A stretch of DNA of 6,473 bases from positions 1 to 6,473 of the forward strand of contig QMPZ01000092.1 in the NCBI GenBank assembly GCA_003648815.1, in the 5' to 3' direction. Positions 4,865 through 6,473 of the stretch are shown here, piece after piece. This DNA comes from Candidatus Aerophobota bacterium. Its GTDB lineage: Bacteria > Aerophobota > Aerophobia > Aerophobales > B47-G16. The notes beneath the pieces were generated by a model. The model made no database searches and was not told where the DNA came from. It was given only the letters and a program-made list of their open reading frames with translations. Positions within the stretch are counted from its first letter, which is position 1. The number at the start of each line of letters is the position of its first letter. The position numbers were made by a program, and so were the translations under genes.

Positions 4865-5392
4865 CTACCACTTATTCAAAAACTCCCTGATAGCATCCTC
4901 GGGAGATAGGTTAAGGTAAATTTCAGTGGTTGTCAATCTATCGTGGCCTAAAAAATATTGGAGGGCTCTGGTGGAGATTCCTTTTTTGATGCAGTTTACC
5001 GAGAAGGTGTGGCGAAGGACATGGGGGGAGACAGGCTTTGAAATGCCAGCTTTATTGGCTACCTTCTTGACTATCCTTTCGATTGTTCTTTTGCTCATCC
5101 CTATTTCGTTGTTTTCAGCAAAGTGGTATTCAAATAGTCTTCTCACTCTCTCTGTCATAGGGATGATCCTTCTTTTTGTCTTTTTACCATAAGGACCACC
5201 TTTGCCATAGATGACCAGCCTTCTTTCCTGCCACTGGATATTTTCTTTTTTCAGGTTAGCAAACTCAGAGAGTCTTAAGCCGGTATCTAACAATGTCCAG
5301 ACAACAAACTTTTCCCGGAAAGTATCACAGGCATTGGTTAGCCTGTTTACCTCATCATCTGATAATGGCTCTCTTTTGTATTGGTAGGGCAT
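4865..5392 (-). CDS. Short tyrosine recombinase, catalytic domain only
   Basis: A 175-residue site-specific recombinase of the phage integrase/XerC-D superfamily. All catalytic positions are visible: Arg40 (TGLRLSE), Lys64 (YGKGGP), His124 and Arg127 (HVLRH), His150 (LGH) and nucleophile Tyr159 (EIYLNL). The usual N-terminal SAM-like arm/core-binding domain (roughly 100 residues) is absent; the protein begins MPYQYKREPLSDDEV, directly at the catalytic domain. I recall similar short recombinases as common in metagenomic genomes, so this is probably a natural form and not a truncation. The ATG at 5392 is 2 bp after the stop of the AbiJ-like gene with no Shine-Dalgarno site, so translation probably depends on coupling to it. 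Possible roles are resolving plasmid multimers, moving the adjacent cassette, or inverting or excising a site; no target site is identified. Confidence 0.9.
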   Translation of the reverse strand: MPYQYKREPLSDDEVNRLTNACDTFREKFVVWTLLDTGLRLSEFANLKKENIQWQERRLVIYGKGGPYGKKTKRRIIPMTERVRRLFEYHFAENNEIGMSKRTIERIVKKVANKAGISKPVSPHVLRHTFSVNCIKKGISTRALQYFLGHDRLTTTEIYLNLSPEDAIREFLNKW

Positions 5393-5394
5393 GG

Positions 5395-6228
5395 TTATTT
5401 TGTTTTATCAATAAGATAGTTAATAAATGCTGAACAGGAAACTAACATAAATTTTGCATCTGCAAAAGTAAGATTTGACTCATTAAGCAAAGCATGACGT
5501 ATCCCTTCTGCATCACAAGTGTACCCATATAATTTAATGAATGCTTCCTTTAATGCTGGATGTAACTTAATTTTACCTTTCTCTTCTATCTTTTTTAAAC
5601 CTTCTTTAAGTGATGATTCTCTAGTGATTATTCTAATAACTCCCTCCACTGCGCTTATTGAATCTTTAATCGAACCACGGTAATCTGGAGATTTTCTATC
5701 AGAAAGTTTATCGAGTGCTAATTTTATCTGTGTTTTTGGTCCTTTAAAGCGGTCTGGAATATCCAAAACTTCTTCTATTGCCGATATTTCCTCATCTGAA
5801 GTTATTTGAATAATTCTGTCTCCAACGAAACGATATCCAGAAAGTTCCCTTTCTAAAATCTGGTTACAAATTTTTATAAATTCGCTTTTGAATCCTTCGT
5901 CAGGATAATGTGTAACGGTAAATTCTAAAAAATCATAAACTTCATACCAAGGAGCTTTAAAAAAGTACTCTCTAATCTTTGTGTAAACATCGTTCCATTT
6001 GAAACTTATGGTGTCCAATGGTTTTTTAAAGTAGTTCATCCATAAATCTGAAATGAATAGATGTCCTTTTGCTCCCAGGGCACCGTGTATATCTACCTCA
6101 TTTCCAAGATCATACCAATAAGATTTTATTAAAATATTCCATAAGCTGGTTCTTAAATCTTGGTCTATAAAATCAGTTTGTATGGTTTTTTTGATAGGTT
6201 TCAAGCCTTTTCTTTGAGAAAAACGCAC
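5395..6228 (-). CDS. AbiJ-NTD4-like protein, probable abortive-infection phage defence
   Basis: A 277-residue soluble protein. The N-terminus (RFSQRKGLKPIKKTIQTDFI, then DLRTSLWNIL) matches my memory of the AbiJ N-terminal domain 4 family, roughly residues 1-105. The last 55 residues (223-277) contain a block with HPALKEAFIKLYGY, GIRHALL (242-248) and FMLVSCSAFINYL, also typical of these proteins and possibly HEPN-like, though I do not see a clean Rx4-6H ribonuclease motif. AbiJ relatives are linked to abortive infection; the mechanism of this subfamily is not established. The GTG at 6228 is chosen because the conserved N-terminus starts there and GAGGGGG lies just upstream. A near-consensus promoter (6247-6275) leaves a leader of only about 12 nt. 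It is the first gene of a leftward series with the recombinase 2 bp downstream. Confidence 0.8.
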   Translation of the reverse strand: MRFSQRKGLKPIKKTIQTDFIDQDLRTSLWNILIKSYWYDLGNEVDIHGALGAKGHLFISDLWMNYFKKPLDTISFKWNDVYTKIREYFFKAPWYEVYDFLEFTVTHYPDEGFKSEFIKICNQILERELSGYRFVGDRIIQITSDEEISAIEEVLDIPDRFKGPKTQIKLALDKLSDRKSPDYRGSIKDSISAVEGVIRIITRESSLKEGLKKIEEKGKIKLHPALKEAFIKLYGYTCDAEGIRHALLNESNLTFADAKFMLVSCSAFINYLIDKTK

Positions 6229-6246
6229 CGGTAACCCCCTCTTCGT

Positions 6247-6275
6247 ATTTTAACCGATTCAAGGGCTTATGTCAA
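6247..6275 (-). promoter_or_regulatory. Sigma70-type promoter of the defence/recombinase operon
   Basis: Read on the minus strand: -35 TTGACA (6270-6275), a 17-bp spacer, -10 TAAAAT (6247-6252). The expected start near 6240 leaves only about a dozen nucleotides to the GTG at 6228, with the Shine-Dalgarno site at the very 5' end of the transcript. A strong hairpin ends 8 bp upstream of the -35. Confidence 0.8.
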
Positions 6276-6283
6276 CATCAAGT

Positions 6284-6312
6284 AAAATTGACGCCAAGAT
6301 GGCGTCAATTTT
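6284..6312. terminator. 12-bp perfect hairpin, probable (bidirectional) intrinsic terminator
   Basis: AAAATTGACGCC (6284-6295) and GGCGTCAATTTT (6301-6312) are exact reverse complements around a 5-nt loop. The AAAA/TTTT ends give a T run in both directions. Placed just upstream of the AbiJ-like promoter, it would stop leftward transcripts arriving from the right edge and insulate the cassette. It could alternatively be a repressor site, given its closeness to the -35. Confidence 0.7.
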
Positions 6313-6473
6313 TGATCAGAGATATAGATAAAATAAGAATTTTTGGTTAAAGAAAATGGTAAAAGTCGCACTTTTAGGCAGAAGGCGACAAATAAAAGGA
6401 AAGAATGTATTATTCTTTAAGGAGTTTGTTTTTTTGTTGAGGGAAGTAAAGGCAGTATCTTTAGTATAAGTAT
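6313..6473. other. Right-edge region without a convincing gene
   Basis: A short ATG ORF on the plus strand (6356-6469, 37 codons, no real ribosome site) and a start-less open frame on the minus strand (6473 down to TGA at 6316) both exist, but their composition looks random. A weak hairpin, GTCGC (6364-6368) with GCGAC (6384-6388), is present. The last 13 bases, TTAGTATAAGTAT, are two overlapping copies of the heptad seen at the par locus. If the molecule is circular this edge would adjoin the structured block at position 1. Confidence 0.35.

Noticed and set aside
4926..5192. Plus-strand 88-codon hydrophobic ORF
   Set aside because: It is antisense to the recombinase catalytic domain, whose motifs are intact; the hydrophobic look comes from the complementary codons.
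6356..6469. 37-codon plus-strand ORF starting with ATG
   Set aside because: No real Shine-Dalgarno site and a composition of low-complexity Lys/Val/Phe; it opposes every other gene in direction.
6316..6473. Start-less minus-strand open frame at the right edge, followed by the 6284-6312 hairpin
   Set aside because: About 51 codons rich in Phe, Leu, Lys and Asn with no recognisable motif. A truncated gene cannot be excluded but the sequence does not support one.

Overview
The window looks like a small plasmid, or the backbone of one. It is AT-rich overall and every credible gene lies on the minus strand. The host is a bacterium: there are two near-consensus sigma70-type promoters (TTGACA-17-TATACT and TTGACA-17-TAAAAT) and several strong Shine-Dalgarno sites. 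Standard TGA stops end parA and the small gene next to the iterons, which argues against codes that reassign TGA. I cannot name the species. The protein types (RPA-like initiator, short tyrosine recombinase, AbiJ-NTD4-like protein) suggest an uncultured or candidate-phylum bacterium known from metagenomes, but this is only an impression.

Layout, left to right. 1-271: a GC-rich non-coding block densely packed with stem-loops, including a 20-bp long-range inverted repeat that competes with a local hairpin. 368-595: a small two-helix membrane protein. 678-1910: an RPA-type replication initiator. 1911-2138: the probable replication origin, with an AT-rich stretch, four perfect tandem 22-bp iterons and a perfect DnaA box. 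2089-2322: a small unknown protein whose last codons are written in iteron sequence. 2338-2399: an 11-bp-phased degenerate repeat array that looks like a partition site. 2392-3445: a parA-RHH partition operon whose promoter overlaps a 12-bp-arm palindrome. 3524-3665: a non-coding spacer holding an unexplained GC-rich patch. 3666-6228: a leftward gene series (AbiJ-like defence protein, short tyrosine recombinase, 67-aa protein, ClpP-fold serine protease). 6284-6312: a strong terminator-like hairpin. 6313-6473: nothing clearly coding.

How it fits together. Rep should bind the iterons, with DnaA at its box, and open the AT-rich region. ParA and the ribbon-helix-helix protein should segregate the plasmid and probably repress their own promoter. 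Heptads of the form (T/G)(A/T)AGTAT occur both at the parA promoter and in the phased array beyond the RHH gene, which suggests one protein binds both sites. The right half is accessory cargo. Its first gene resembles abortive-infection proteins, is driven by its own strong promoter and is almost fused to a stand-alone recombinase catalytic domain, so a mobile defence cassette is a reasonable hypothesis. The most puzzling parts are the structured block at 1-271 and the pairing of the AbiJ-like and recombinase genes with an intracellular ClpP-fold protease.
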